A stretch of 64,000 nt of DNA from Nomia melanderi (taxonomy: Eukaryota > Arthropoda > Insecta > Hymenoptera > Halictidae). The position numbers and the translations under genes are program-made. Where the stretch lies: positions 18,231 through 82,230 of the forward strand of contig NW_027475312.1 of NCBI RefSeq assembly GCF_051020985.1, read 5' to 3'. Shown piece by piece: positions 31,401 to 46,400 of this stretch. The notes beneath the pieces were generated by a model. It was not told the origin of the DNA. It was given only the letters and a program-made list of their open reading frames with translations, and searched no databases. The number at the start of each line of letters is the position of its first letter. Position 1 is the stretch's first letter.

Positions 31401-34400
31401 CTTTGATCTTAGCCATACGGACGAGCAGCGATCTGGATGTATGTTATTCGAGTACACTTTGATCATATCCATAAGGCCGAAAGCGATTCTATGTGTGTTA
31501 TGCGAGTACACTTTGATGCTAGCCATAAGGCCTTGAAGCGATCGGGATGTGTGTCATGCGAGTACACATTGATTTTAGCCATACGGACGAGCAGCGATCT
31601 GGATGTGTGTTATTCGTGTACACTTTGATCATATCCATAAGGCCGAAAGCGATCTGGATGTGTGTTATGCGAGTACACTTTGATCTTAGCCATAAGGCCG
31701 AGAAGCGATCTGGATGTGTGTTATGCGAGTACACTTTGATCGTAGCCATGAGGCCGAGAAGCGATCTGGATGTGTGTTACGCGAGGACGCGTTGGTCGAA
31801 GCCTTGAGGCCGAGAAGCGATCTGAACTTGGTTTATTCGAGTACACTTTGATCTTAGCCATAAGGCCGAGTAGCTTTCGGGATGTGTGTTATGCGAGTAT
31901 ACGTTCATCTCAGCCATAAGGCCGAGAAGCGACCTGGTTGTGTGTTATGTGAGTACACTTTAATCTTAGGCATAAGCCCGAGAAGTGATCTGGTTGTGTG
32001 TTATGCGGGTACACTTTGATCCTAGCCACAAGGCCGAGAACTGATCTGGATTTGGGTTATTCGCGTACCCTTTGATCTTATCCATAGGGCCGAGTAGCGA
32101 TCTGGAAGGATGTTATGCGAGTATACTTTGATCGTTGCTATAATGCCGAGAAACGACCTGGATCTGTATTATACGAGTGCAAATTGATCTTAGCCATAAG
32201 GGCAATAAGCCATCTGGATGTGTGTTATGCGTGTACACTTTGATTTCAGCCATAATGCCGAGAAGTGTTCTGGATGTGTGTTATGCGAGTACACTTTGAT
32301 CTTAGCCATAAGGCCGAGAAGCGATATGGATTTGGGTTATACGGGTGCACTTTGATCCTAGCCATAAGACCGAGAAGTGCTCTGGATGTGTGTTATGCGA
32401 GTACACATTGATCTTAGCCATACGGACGAGCAGCGATCTGGATGTGTGTTATTCGAGTACACTTTGATCATATCCATAAGGCGGAAAGCGTTCTGGATGT
32501 GTGTTATGCGAGTACACTTTGATGCTAGCCATAAGGCCGAGAAGCGATCGGGATGTGTGTCATGCGAGTACACTTTAATCTTAGCCATACGGACGAGCAG
32601 CGATCTGGATGTGTGTTATTCGACTACACTTTGATCATATCCATAAGGCCGGAAAGCGACCTGGATGTTTGTTATGCGAGTACACTTAGATCTTAGCCAT
32701 AAGGCCGAGAAGCGATCTGGATGTGTGTTATGCGAGTACACTTTGATCTCATCCATAATGCGGAGAAGTGTTCTGGACGTGTGTTATGCAAGTACACTTT
32801 GATCTTAGTCACACGGATGAGAAGCGATATGGATTTGGTTTATACGGGTGCACTTTGGTCCTAGCCATAAGACCGAGAAGCGATCTGGATGTGTGTTATG
32901 CGAGTACACTTTGTTCTTAGCCATAAGGCCGGAAAGCGACCTGGATGTTTGTTATGCGAGTACACTTAGATCTCACCAATAAGGCCGAGAAGTGCTCTGG
33001 ATGTGTGTTATGCGAGTACACATTGATCTTAGCCATACGGCCGAGCAGCGATCTAGATGTGTGTTATTCGAGTACACTTTGATCATATCCATAAGGCGGA
33101 AAGCGTTCTGGATGTGTGTTATGCGAGTACACTTTGTTCTTAGCCATAAGGCCGGAAAGCGACCTGGATGTTTGTTATGCGAGTACACTTAGATCTTAGC
33201 CATAAGGCCGAAAGCGATCTGGATGTGTGTTATGCGAGTACACTTTGATGCTAGCCATAAGGCCGAGAAGCGATCGGGATGTGTGTCATGCGAGTATACT
33301 TTGATCTTAGCCATACGGACGAGAAGCGATATGGATTTGGGTTATACGGGTGCACTTTGATCCTAGCCATAGGACCGAGAAACGATCTGGATGTGTGTCA
33401 TGCGAGTACTCTTTGATCTTAGCCATAAGGCCGAGCAGCGATCTGAATTTGGGTTATTCGAGTACACTTTGATTTTAGCCATAAGGCCGAGAAGCGATCT
33501 GGATTTGTGTTATGCGAGTACACTTTGATCTCATTAATAAGGCCGAGAACTGCTCTGGATGTGTGTTATGCGAGTACACTTTGATCTGAGCCATACGGAC
33601 GTGCAGCGATCTGGATGTGTGTTATTCGAGTACACTTTGATCATATCCATAACGCCGAAAGCGTTCTGGATGTGTGTTATGCGAGTACACTTTGATGCTA
33701 GCCATAAGGCCGCGAAGCGATCGGGATGTGTGTCATGCGAGTACACTTTGATCTTAGCCATACGGACGAGCAGCGATCTGGATGTGTGTTATTCGAGTAC
33801 ACTTTGATCATATCCATAAGGCCGAAAGCGATCTGGATGTGTGTTTTGCGAGTACACTTTGATGCTAGCCATAAGGATGAGAAGCGATCGGGATGTGTGT
33901 CATGCGAGTACACATTGATCTTAGCCATACGGACGAGCAGCGATCTGGATGTGTGTTATTCGAGTACACTTTGATCATATCCATAAGGCCGAAAGCGATC
34001 TGGAATTGGGTTATGCGAGTACCCTTTGATGTTAGCCAGAAGGCCGAGAAGCGATCTGGATGTGTGTTATACGAGTACACTTTGATCTTAGCCATAAGGC
34101 CGAGAAGCGATCTGGATGTGTGTTATGCGAGTACACTTTGATCTCAGCCATAAGGACGAGAAGTGATCTGGACTTGGGTTAGTCGATCACACTTTTATCT
34201 GAGGCATAAGGCCGTGAAGCGTTCTGGATGTGTGCTATGCGAGTATACTTCGATCCTAGACATACGGCAGAGCAGCGATCTGGATTTGGGTTATTCGAGC
34301 AAACTGTGATCTCAGCCATAAGGACGAGAAGTGATCTGGATTTGGGTTAGTCGATCACACTTTTATCTTAGGCATAAGGCCGTGAAGCGTTCTGGATGTG

Positions 34401-37400
34401 TGTTATGCGAGTATACTTTGATCCTAGCCATACGGCAGAGCAGCGATCTGGATTTGGGTTATTCGAGCAAACTTTGATCTTAACCATAAGGCCGTGAAGC
34501 GATCTGTATGTGTGTTATGCGAGTGCAGTTTGATAGTAACCATAAGGCCGTGAAGCGATATGGATGTGTGTTATGGGAATACAATTTGAGCTTAGCCATA
34601 AGGGCGATAAGCGACCTGGATTTGGGTATGCGTGTACACTTTGATCTTTGCCATACGGCTGAGAAGCTATCTGGATGTGTGTTATGCGAGTACACTTTGA
34701 TCTCATCAATAAGGCCGAGAAGTTTTCTGGATGTGCGTTATGCGAGTACACTTTGATCTTAGCCATAAGGCCGGAAAGTGATCTGGATGTGTGTTATGCG
34801 AGTACACTTTGATCTTAGCCATACGGACGAGCAGCGATCTGGATGTGTGTTATTCGAGTACACTTTGATCATATCCATAAGGCGGAAAGCGTTCTGGATG
34901 TGTGTTATGCGAGTACACTTTGATGCTAGCCATAAGGCCGAGAAGCGATCTGGATGTGTGTTATGCGAGTACACTTTGATCTCATCCATAATGCGGAGAA
35001 GTGTTCTGGACGTGTGTTATGCAAGTACACTTTGATCTTAGTCACACGGATGAGAAGCGATATGGATTTGGTTTATACGGGTGCACTTTGGTCCTAGCCA
35101 TAAGACCGAGAAGCGATCTGGATGTGTGTTATGCGAGTACACTTTGTTCTTAGCCATAAGGCCGGAAAGCGACCTGGATGTTTGTTATGCGAGTACACTT
35201 AGATCTTAGCCATAAGGCCGAAAGCGATCTGGATTTGGGTTATTCGAGTACACTTTGATTTTAGCCATAAGGCCAAGAAGCGATCTGGATGTGTGTTATG
35301 CGAGTACACTTTGATCATATCCATATGGCCGAAAGCGATCTGGATGTGTGTTATGCAAGTACACTTTGCTGCTAGCCATAAGGCCGAGAAGCGATCTGGA
35401 TTTGTGTTATGCGAGTACACTTTGATCTCATTAATAAGGCCGAGAAGTGCTCTGGATGTGTGTTATGCGAGTACACTTTGATCTGAGCCATACGGACGTG
35501 CAGCGATCTGGATGTGTGTTATTCGAGTACACTTTGATCATATCCATAACGTCGAAAGCGTTCTGGATGTGTGTTATGCGAGTACACTTTGATGCTAGCC
35601 ATAAGGCCGCGAAGCGATCGCGATGTGTGTCATGCGAGTACACTTTGATCTTAGCCATACGGACGAGCAGCGATCTGGATGTGTGTTATTCGAGTACACT
35701 TTGATCATATCCATAAGGCCGAAAGCGATCTGGATTTGGGTTATACGAGTACACTTTGATCTTAGCCATAAGGCCGAGAAGCGATCTGGATGTGCGTTAT
35801 GCGAGTACACTTTGATCTCATCAATAAGGCCGAGAAGTGCTCTGGATGTGTGTTATGCGAGTACACATTGATCTTAGCCATACGGACGAGCAGCGATCTG
35901 GATGTGTGTTATTCGAGTACACTTTGATCATATCCATAAGGCGGAAAGCGTTCTGGATGTGTGTTATGCGAGTACACATTGATCTTAGCCATACGGACGA
36001 GCAGCGATCTGGATGTGTGTTATTCGAGTACACTTTGATCATATCCATAAGGCGGAAAGCGTTCTGGATGTGTGTTATGCGAGTACACTTTGATGCTAGC
36101 CATAAGGCCGAGAAGCGATCGGGATGTGTGTCATGCGAGTACACTTTGATCTTAGCCATACGGACGAGCAGCGATCTGGATGTGTGTTATTCGACTACAC
36201 TTTGATCATATCCATAAGGCCGGAAAGCGACCTGGATGTTTGTTATGCGAGTACACTTAGATCTTAGCCATACGGACGAGCAGCGATCTGGATGTGTGTT
36301 ATTCGAGTACACTTTGATCATATCCATAAGGCCGAAAGCGATCTGGATTTGGGTTATGCGAGTACCCTTTGATGTTATCCAGAAGGCCGAGAAGCGATCT
36401 GGATGTGTGTTATACGAGTACACTTTGATCTTAGCCATAAGGCCGAGAAGCGATCTGGATGTGCGTTATGCGAGTACACTTTGATCTCATCAATAAGGCC
36501 GAGAAGTGCTCTGGATGTGTGTTATGCGAGTACACATTGATCTTAGCCACACGGACGAGCAGCGATCTGGATGTGTGTTATTCGAGTACACTTTGATCAT
36601 ATCCATAAGGCGGAAAGCGTTCTGGATGTGTGTTATGCGAGTACACTTTGTTCTTAGCCATAAGGCCGGAAAGCGACCTGGATGTTTGTTATGCGAGTAC
36701 ACTTAGATCTTAGCCATAAGGCCGAAAGCGATCTGGATGTGTGTTATGCGAGTACACTTTGATGCTAGCCATAAGGCCGAGAAGCGATCGGGATGTGTGT
36801 CATGCGAGTATACTTTGATCTTAGCCATACGGACGAGAAGCGATATGGATTTGGGTTATACGGGTGCACTTTGATCCTAGCCATAGGACCGAGAAACGAT
36901 CTGGATGTGTGTCATGCGAGTACACTTTGATCTTAGCCATAAGGCCGAGCAGCGATCTGAATTTGGGTTATTCGAGTACACTTTGATTTTAGCCATAAGG
37001 CCGAGAAGCGATCTGGATTTGTGTTATGCGAGTACTCTTTGATCTCATTAATAAGGCCGAGAACTGCTCTGGATGTGTGTTATGCGAGTACACTTTCATC
37101 TGAGCCATACGGACGTGCAGCGATCTGGATGTGTGTTATTCGAGTACACTTTGATCATATCCATAAGGCCGAAAGCGATCTGGATGTGTGTTTTGCGAGT
37201 ACACTTTGATGCTAGCCATAAGGATGAGAAGCGATCGGGATGTGTGTCATGCGAGTACACATTGATCTTAGCCATACGGACGAGCAGCGATCTGGATGTG
37301 TGTTATTCGAGTACACTTTGATCATATCCATAAGGCCGAAAGCGATCTGGAATTGGGTTATGCGAGTACCCTTTGATGTTAGCCAGAAGGCCGAGAAGCG

Positions 37401-40400
37401 ATCTGGATGTGTGTTATACGAGTACACTTTGATCTTAGCCATAAGGCCGAGAAGAGATCTGGATGTGTGTTATGCGAGTACACTTTGATCTCAGCCATAA
37501 GGACGAGAAGTGATCTGGATTTGGGTTAGTCGATCACACTTTTATCTGAGGCATAAGGCCGTGAAGCGTTCTGGATGTGTGTTACGCGAGTATACTTCGA
37601 TCCTAGACATACGGCAGAGCAGCGATCTGGATTTGGGTTATTCGAGCAAACTGTCATCTCAGCCATAAGGACGAGAAGTGATCTGGATTTGGGTTAGTCG
37701 ATCACACTTTTATCTTAGGCATAAGGCCGTGAAGCGTTCTGGATGTGTGTTATGCGAGTATACTTTGATCCTAGCCATACGGCAGAGCAGCGATCTGGAT
37801 TTGGGTTATTCGAGCAAACTTTGATCTTAACCATAAGGCCGTGAAGCGATCTGTATGTGTGTTATGCGAGTGCAGTTTGATAGTAACCATAAGGCCGTGA
37901 AGCGATATGGATGTGTGTTATGGGAATACAATTTGAGCTTAGCCATAAGGGCGATAAGCGACCTGGATTTGGGTATGCGTGTACACTTTGATCTTAGCCA
38001 TACGGCTGAGAAGCTATCTGGATGTGTGTCATGCGAGTACACTTTGATCTTAGCCATAAGGCCGAGCAGCGATCTGAATTTGGGTTATTCGAGTACACTT
38101 TGATTTTAGCCATAAGGCCGAGAAGCGATCTGGATTTGTGTTATGCGAGTACTCTTTGATCTCATTAATAAGGCCGAGAACTGCTCTGGATGTGTGTTAT
38201 GCGAGTACACTTTGATCTGAGCCATACGGACGTGCAGCGATCTGGATGTGTGTTATTCGAGTACACTTTGATCATATCCATAAGGCCGAAAGCGATCTGG
38301 ATGTGTGTTTTGCGAGTACACTTTGATGCTAGCCATAAGGATGAGAAGCGATCGGGATGTGTGTCATGCGAGTACACATTGATCTTAGCCATACGGACGA
38401 GCAGCGATCTGGATGTGTGTTATTCGAGTACACTTTGATCATATCCATAAGGCCGAAAGCGATCTGGAATTGGGTTATGCGAGTACCCTTTGATGTTAGC
38501 CAGAAGGCCGAGAAGCGATCTGGATGTGTGTTATACGAGTACACTTTGATCTTAGCCATAAGGCCGAGAAGAGATCTGGATGTGTGTTATGCGAGTACAC
38601 TTTGATCTCAGCCATAAGGACGAGAAGTGATCTGGATTTGGGTTAGTCGATCACACTTTTATCTTAGGCATAAGGCCGTGAAGCGTTCTGGATGTGTGTT
38701 ATTCGAGTACACTTTGATCATATCCATAAGGCCGAAAGCGATCTGGATGTGTGTTATGCGAGTACACTTTGATGCTAGCCATAAGGCCGAGAAGCGATCG
38801 GGATGTGTGTCATGCGAGTACACTTTGATCTTAGCCATACGGACGAGCAGCGATCTGGATGTGTGTTATTCGACTACACTTTGATCATATCCATAAGGCC
38901 GGAAAGCGACCTGGATGTTTGTTATGCGAGTACACTTAGATCTTAGCCATAAGGCCGAGAAGCGATCTGGATGTGTGTTATGCGAGTACACTTTGATCTC
39001 ATCCATAATGCGGAGAAGTGTTCTGGACGTGTGTTATGCAAGTACACTTTGATCTTAGTCACACGGATGAGAAGCGATATGGATTTGGTTTATACGGGTG
39101 CACTTTGGTCCTTGCCATAAGACCGAGAAGCGATCTGGATGTGTGTTATGCGAGTACACTTTGTTCTTAGCCATAAGGCCGGAAAGCGACCTGGACGTTT
39201 GTTATGCGAGTACACTTAGATCTTAGCCATAAGGCCGAAAGCGATCTGGATTTGGGTTATTCGAGTACACTTTGATTTTAGCCATAAGGCCAAGAAGCGA
39301 TCTGGATGTGTGTTATGCGAGTACACTTTGATCATATCCATATGGCCGAAAGCGATCTGGATGTGTGTTATGCGAGTACACTTTGCTGCTAGCCATAAGG
39401 CCGAGAAGCGATCGGGATGTGTGTCATGCGAGTACACATTGATCTTAGCCATCCGGACGAGCAGCGATCTGGATGTGTGTTATTCGAGTACACTTTGATC
39501 ATATCCATAAGGCCGAAAGCGATCTGGATGTGTGTTATGCGAGTACACTTTGATCTCAGCCATAAGGATGAGAAGTGATCTGGATTTGGGTTAGTCGAGC
39601 AAACTTTGATCTTAACCATAAGGCCGTGAAGCGATCTGTATGTGTGTTATCCGAGTGCGCTTTGATAGTAACCATAACGCCGTGAAGCGATATGGATGTG
39701 TGTTATGGGAATACAATTTGATCTTAGCCATAAGGGCGATAAGCGACCTGGATTTGGGTATGCGAGTACACTTTGATCTTAGCCATACGGCTGAGAAGCT
39801 ATCTGGATATGTGTTATGCGAGTACACTTTGATCTCATCAATAAGGCCGAGAAGTGTTCTGGATGTGCGTTATGCGAGTACACTTTGATCTTAGCCATAC
39901 GGACGAGCAGCGACCTGGATGTGTGTTACTCGAGTACACTTTGATCATATCCATAAGGCCGAAAGCGATCTGGATGTGTGTTATGCGAGTACACTTTGAT
40001 CTTAGCCATAAGGCCGAGAAGCGATCTGGATGTGTGTTATGCGAGTACACATTGATCTCAGCCATAAGGACGAGAAGTGATCTGGATTTGGGTTAGTCGA
40101 TCACACTTTTATCTTAGGCATAAGGCCGAGAAGTGTTCTGGATGTGCGTTATGCGAGTACACTTTGATCTTAGCCATAAGGCCGGAAAGCGACCTGGATG
40201 ATTGTTATGCGAGTACACTTAGATCCTAGCCATAAGACCGCGAAGCGATCTGGATGTGTGTTATGCGAGTACACTTTGATCTTAGCCATTAGGCCGAGCA
40301 GCGATCTGGATTTGGGTTATTCGAGTACACTTTGATTTTAGCCATAAGTCCGAGAAGCGATCTGGATGTGTGTTATGCGAGTACACTTTGATCTCATCAA

Positions 40401-43400
40401 TAACGCCGAGAAGTGTTCTGGATGTGTGTTATGCGAGTACACTTTGATCTTAGCCATAGGGACGAGCAGCGATCTGGATGTGTGTTATTCGAGTACACTT
40501 TGATCATATCCATAAGGCCGAAAGCGATCTGGATGTGTGTTATGCGAATACACTTTGATGCTAGCCATAAGGCCGAGAAGCGATCAGGATGTGTGTCATG
40601 CGAGTACACATTGATCTTAGCCATACGGACGAGAAGCGATATGGATTTGGGTTATACGGGTGCACTTTGATTTTAGCCATAAGTCCGAGAAGCGATCTGG
40701 ATGTGTGTTATGCCAGTACACTTTGATCTCATCAATAACGCCGAGAAGTGTTCTGGATGTGTGTTATGCGAGTACACTTTGATCTTAGCCATACGGACGA
40801 GCAGCGATCTGGATGTATGTTACTCGAGTACACTTTGATCATATCCATAAGGCCGAAAGCGATTCTATGTGTGTTATGCGAGTACACTTTGATGCTAGCC
40901 ATAATGCCGAGAAGCGATCGGGATGTGTGTCATGCGAGTACACATTGATTTTAGACATACGGACGAGCAGCGATCTGGATTTGGGTTAGTCGATCACACT
41001 TTTATCTTAGGCATAAGGCCGTGAAGCGTTCTGGATGTGTGCTATGCGAGTATACTTTGATCCTAGCCATACGGCAGAGCAGCGATCTGGATTTGGGATA
41101 TTCGAGCAAACTTTGATCTCAGCCATAAGGACGAGAAGTGATCTGGATTTGGGTTAGTCGATGACACTTTTATCTTAGGCATAAGGCCGTGAAGCGTTCT
41201 GGATGTGTGTTATGCGAGTATACTTTGATCCTAGCCATACGGCAGAGCAGCGATCTGGATTTGGGTTATTCGAGCAAACTTTGATCTTAACCATAAGGCC
41301 GTGAAGTGATCTGTATGTGTGTTATGCGAGTGCACTTTGATAGTAACCATAAGGCCGTGAAGCGATATGGATGTGTGTTATGCGAGTACACTTTGATCTC
41401 AGCCTTAATGCCGAGAAGTGTTCTGGACGTGTGTTATGCGAGTACACTTTGATCTTAGCCATACGGACGAGCAGCGATCTGGATGTGTGTTATTCGAGTA
41501 CACTTTGATTATATCCATAAGGCCGAAAGCGATCTGGATGTGTGTTATGCGAGTACACTGTGATGCTATCCATAAGGCCGAGAAGCGATCGGGATGTGTG
41601 TCATGCGAGTACACATTGATCTTAGCCATCCGGACGAGCAGCGATCTGGATGTGTGTTATGCGAGTACACTTTGATCTTAGCCATAAGGCCGAGCAGCGA
41701 TCTGGATTTGGGTTATTCGAGTACACTTTGATTTTAGCCATAAGGCCGAGAAGCGATCTGGATGTGTGTCATGCGAGTACACTTTGATCTCATCCATAAC
41801 GCCGAGAAGTGTTCTGGATGTGTGTTATGCGAGTACACTTTGATCTTAGCCATACGGACGGGCAGCGATCTGGATGTATGTTATTCGAGTACACTTTGAT
41901 CATATCCATAAGGCCGAAAGCGATTCTATGTGTGTTATGCGAGTACACTTTGATGCTAGCCATAAGGCCTTGAAGCGATTGGGATGTGTGTCATGCGAGT
42001 ACACATTGATTTTAGCCATACGGACGAGCAGCGATCTGGATGTGTGTTATTCGTGTACACTTTGATCATATCCATAAGGCCGAAAGCGATCTGGATGTGT
42101 GTTATGCGAGTACACTTTGATCTTAGCCATAAGGCCGAGAAGCGATCTGGATGTGTGTTATGCGAGTACACTTTGATCGTAGCCATGAGGCCGAGAAGCG
42201 ATCTGGATGTGTGTTACGCGAGGACGCGTTGGTCGAAGCCTTGAGGCCGAGAAGCGATCTGAACTTGGTTTATTCGAGTACACTTTGATCTTAGCCATAA
42301 GGCCGAGTAGCTTTCGGGATGTGTGTTATGCGAGTATACGTTCATCTCAGCCATAAGGCCGAGAAGCGACCTGGTTGTGTGTTATGTGAGTACACTTTAA
42401 TCTTAGGCATAAGCCCGAGAAGTGATCTGGTTGTGTGTTATGCGGGTACACTTTGATCGTAGCCACAAGGCCGAGAACTGATCTGGATTTGGGTTAGTCG
42501 CGTACCCTTTGATCTTATCCATAGGGCCGAGTAGCGATCTGGAAGGATGTTATGCGAGTATACTTTGATCGTTGCTATAATGCCGAGAAACGACCTGGAT
42601 CTGTATTATACGAGTGCAAATTGATCTTAGCCATAAGGGCAATAAGCCATCTGGATGTGTGTTATGCGTGTACACTTTGATTTCAGCCATAATGCCGAGA
42701 AGTGTTCTGGATGTGTGTTATGCGAGTACACTTTGATCTTAGCCATAAGGCCGAGAAGCGATATGGATTTGGGTTATACGGGTGCACTTTGATCCTAGCC
42801 ATAAGACCGAGAAGTGCTCTGGATGTGTGTTATGCGAGTACACATTGATCTTAGCCATACGGACGAGCAGCGATCTGGATGTGTGTTATTCGAGTACACT
42901 TTGATCATATCCATAAGGCGGAAAGCGTTCTGGATGTGTGTTATGCGAGTACACTTTGATGCTAGCCATAAGGCCGAGAAGCGATCGGGATGTGTGTCAT
43001 GCGAGTACACTTTGATCTTAGCCATACGGACGAGCAGCGATCTGGATGTGTGTTATTCGACTACACTTTGATCATATCCATAAGGCCGGAAAGCGACCTG
43101 GATGTTTGTTATGCGAGTACACTTAGATCTTAGCCATAAGGCCGAGAAGCGATCTGGATGTGTGTTATGCGAGTACACTTTGATCTCATCCATAATGCGG
43201 AGAAGTGTTCTGGACGTGTGTTATGCAAGTACACTTTGATCTTAGTCACACGGATGAGAAGCGATATGGATTTGGTTTATACGGGTGCACTTTGGTCCTA
43301 GCCATAAGACCGAGAAGCGATCTGGATGTGTGTTATGCGAGTACACTTTGTTCTTAGCCATAAGGCCGGAAAGCGACCTGGATGTTTGTTATGCGAGTAC

Positions 43401-46400
43401 ACTTAGATCTCATCAATAAGGCCGAGAAGTGCTCTGGATGTGTGTTATGCGAGTACACATTGATCTTAGCCATACGGACGAGCAGCGATCTGGATGTGTG
43501 TTATTCGAGTACACTTTGATCATATCCATAAGGCGGAAAGCGTTCTGGATGTGTGTTATGCGAGTACACTTTGTTCTTAGCCATAAGGCCGGAAAGCGAC
43601 CTGGATGTTTGTTATGCGAGTACACTTAGATCTTAGCCATAAGGCCGAAAGCGATCTGGATGTGCGTTATGCGAGTACACTTTGATGCTAGCCATAAGGC
43701 CGAGAAGCGATCGGGATGTGTGTCATGCGAGTATACTTTGATCTTAGCCATACGGACGAGAAGCGATATGGATTTGGGTTATACGGGTGCACTTTGATCC
43801 TAGCCATAGGACCGAGAAACGATCTGGATGTGTGTCATGCGAGTACACTTTGATCTTAGCCATAAGGCCGAGCAGCGATCTGAATTTGGGTTATTCGAGT
43901 ACACTTTGATTTTAGCCATAAGGCCGAGAAGCGATCTGGATTTGTGTTATGCGAGTACACTTTGATCTCATTAATAAGGCCGAGAACTGCTCTGGATGTG
44001 TGTTATGCGAGTACACTTTGATCTGAGCCATACGGACGTGCAGCGATCTGGATGTGTGTTATTCGAGTACACTTTGATCATATCCATAACGCCGAAAGCG
44101 TTCTGGATGTGTGTTATGCGAGTACACTTTGATGCTAGCCATAAGGCCGCGAAGGGATCGGGATGTGTGTCATGCGAGTACACTTTGATCTTAGCCATAC
44201 GGACGAGCAGCGATCTGGATGTGTGTTATTCGAGTACACTTTGATCATATCCATAAGGCCGAAAGCGATCTGGATGTGTGTTTTGCGAGTACACTTTGAT
44301 GCTAGCCATAAGGATGAGAAGCGATCGGGATGTGTGTCATGCGAGTACACATTGATCTTAGCCATACGGACGAGCAGCGATCTGGATGTGTGTTATTCGA
44401 GTACACTTTGATCATATCCATAAGGCCGAAAGCGATCTGGAATTGGGTTATGCGAGTACCCTTTGATGTTAGCCAGAAGGCCGAGAAGCGATCTGGATGT
44501 GTGTTATGCGAGTACACTTTGATCTCAGCCATAAGGACGAGAAGTGATCTGGACTTGGGTTAGTCGATCACACTTTTATCTGAGGCATAAGGCCGTGAAG
44601 CGTTCTGGATGTGTGTTATGCGAGTATACTTCGATCCTAGACATACGGCAGAGCAGCGATCTGGATTTGGGTTATTCGAGCAAACTGTGATCTCAGCCAT
44701 AAGGACGAGAAGTGATCTGGATTTGGGTTAGTCGATCACACTTTTATCTTAGGCATAAGGCCGTGAAGCGTTCTGGATGTGCGTTATGCGAGTACACTTT
44801 GATCTTAGCCATAAGGCCGGAAAGTGATCTGGATGTGTGTTATGCGAGTACACTTTGATCTTAGCCATACGGACGAGCAGCGATCTGGATGTGTGTTATT
44901 CGAGTACACTTTGATCATATCCATAAGGCGGAAAGCGTTCTGGATGTGTGTTATGCGAGTACACTTTGATGCTAGCCATAAGGCCGAGAAGCGATCTGGA
45001 TGTGTGTTATGCGAGTACACTTTGATCTCAGCCATAAGGACGAGAAGTGATCTGGATTTGGGTTAGTCGATCACACTTTTATCTTAGGCATAAGGCCGTG
45101 AAGCGTTCTGGATGTGTGTTATGCGAGTATACTTTGATCCTAGCCATACGGCAGAGCAGCGATCTGGATTTGGGTTATTCGAGCAAACTTTGATCTTAAC
45201 CATAAGGCCGTGAAGCGATCTGGATGTGTGTTATGCGAGTATACTTTGATCATAGCCATACGGCAGAGCTGCGATCTGGATTTGGGTTATTCGAGCAAAC
45301 TTTGATCTTAACCATAAGGCCGTGAAGCGATCTGTATGTGTTTTATGCGAGTGCAGTTTGATAGTAACCATAAGGCCGTGAAGCGATATGGATGTGTGTT
45401 ATGGGAATACAATTTGAGCTTAGCCATAAGGGCGATAAGCGACCTGGATTTGGGTATGAATGTACACTTTGATCTTAGCCATACGGCTGAGAAGCTATCT
45501 GGATGTGTGTTATGCGAGTACACTTTGATCTTAGCCATAAGGCCGAGCAGCGATCTGGATTTGGGTTATTCGAGTACACTTTGATTTTAGCCATAAGGCC
45601 GAGAAGCGATCTGGATGTGTGTTATGCGAGTACACTTTGATCTCATCAATAACGCCGAGAAGTGTTCTGGATGTGTGTTATGCGAGTACACTTTGATCTT
45701 AGCCATACGGACGAGCAGAGATCTGGATGTATGTTATTCGAGTACACTTTGATCATATCCATAAGGCCGAAAGCGATTCTATGTGTGTTATGCGAGTACA
45801 CTTTGATGCTAGCCATAAGGCCGAGAAGCGATCGGGATGTGTGTCATGCGAGTACACATTGATTTTAGCCATACGGACGAGCAGCGATCTGGATGTGTGT
45901 TATTCGAGTACACTTTGATCATATCCATAAGGCCGAAAGCGATCTGGATGTGTGTTATGCGAGTACACTTTGATCTTAGCCATAAGGCCGAGAAGCGATC
46001 TGGATGTGTGTTATGCGAGTACACTTTGATCGTAGCCATGAGGCCGAGAAGCGATCTGGATGTGTGTTACGCGAGGACGCGTTGGTCGAAGCCTTGAGGC
46101 CGAGAAGCGATCTGAACTTGGTTTATTCGAGTACACTTTGATCTTAGCCATAAGGCCGAGTAGCTTTCGGGATGTGTGTCATGCGAGTATACGTTCATCT
46201 CAGCCATAAGGCCGAGAAGCGACCTGGTTGTGTGTTATGTGAGTACACTTTGATCTTAGGCATAAGCCCGAGAAGTGATCTGGTTGTGTGTTATGCGAGT
46301 ACACTTTGATCGTAGCCACAAGTCCGAGAACTGATCTGGATTTGGGTTATTCGCGTACCCTTTGATCTTATCCATAGGGCCGAGTAGCGATCTGGAAGAA

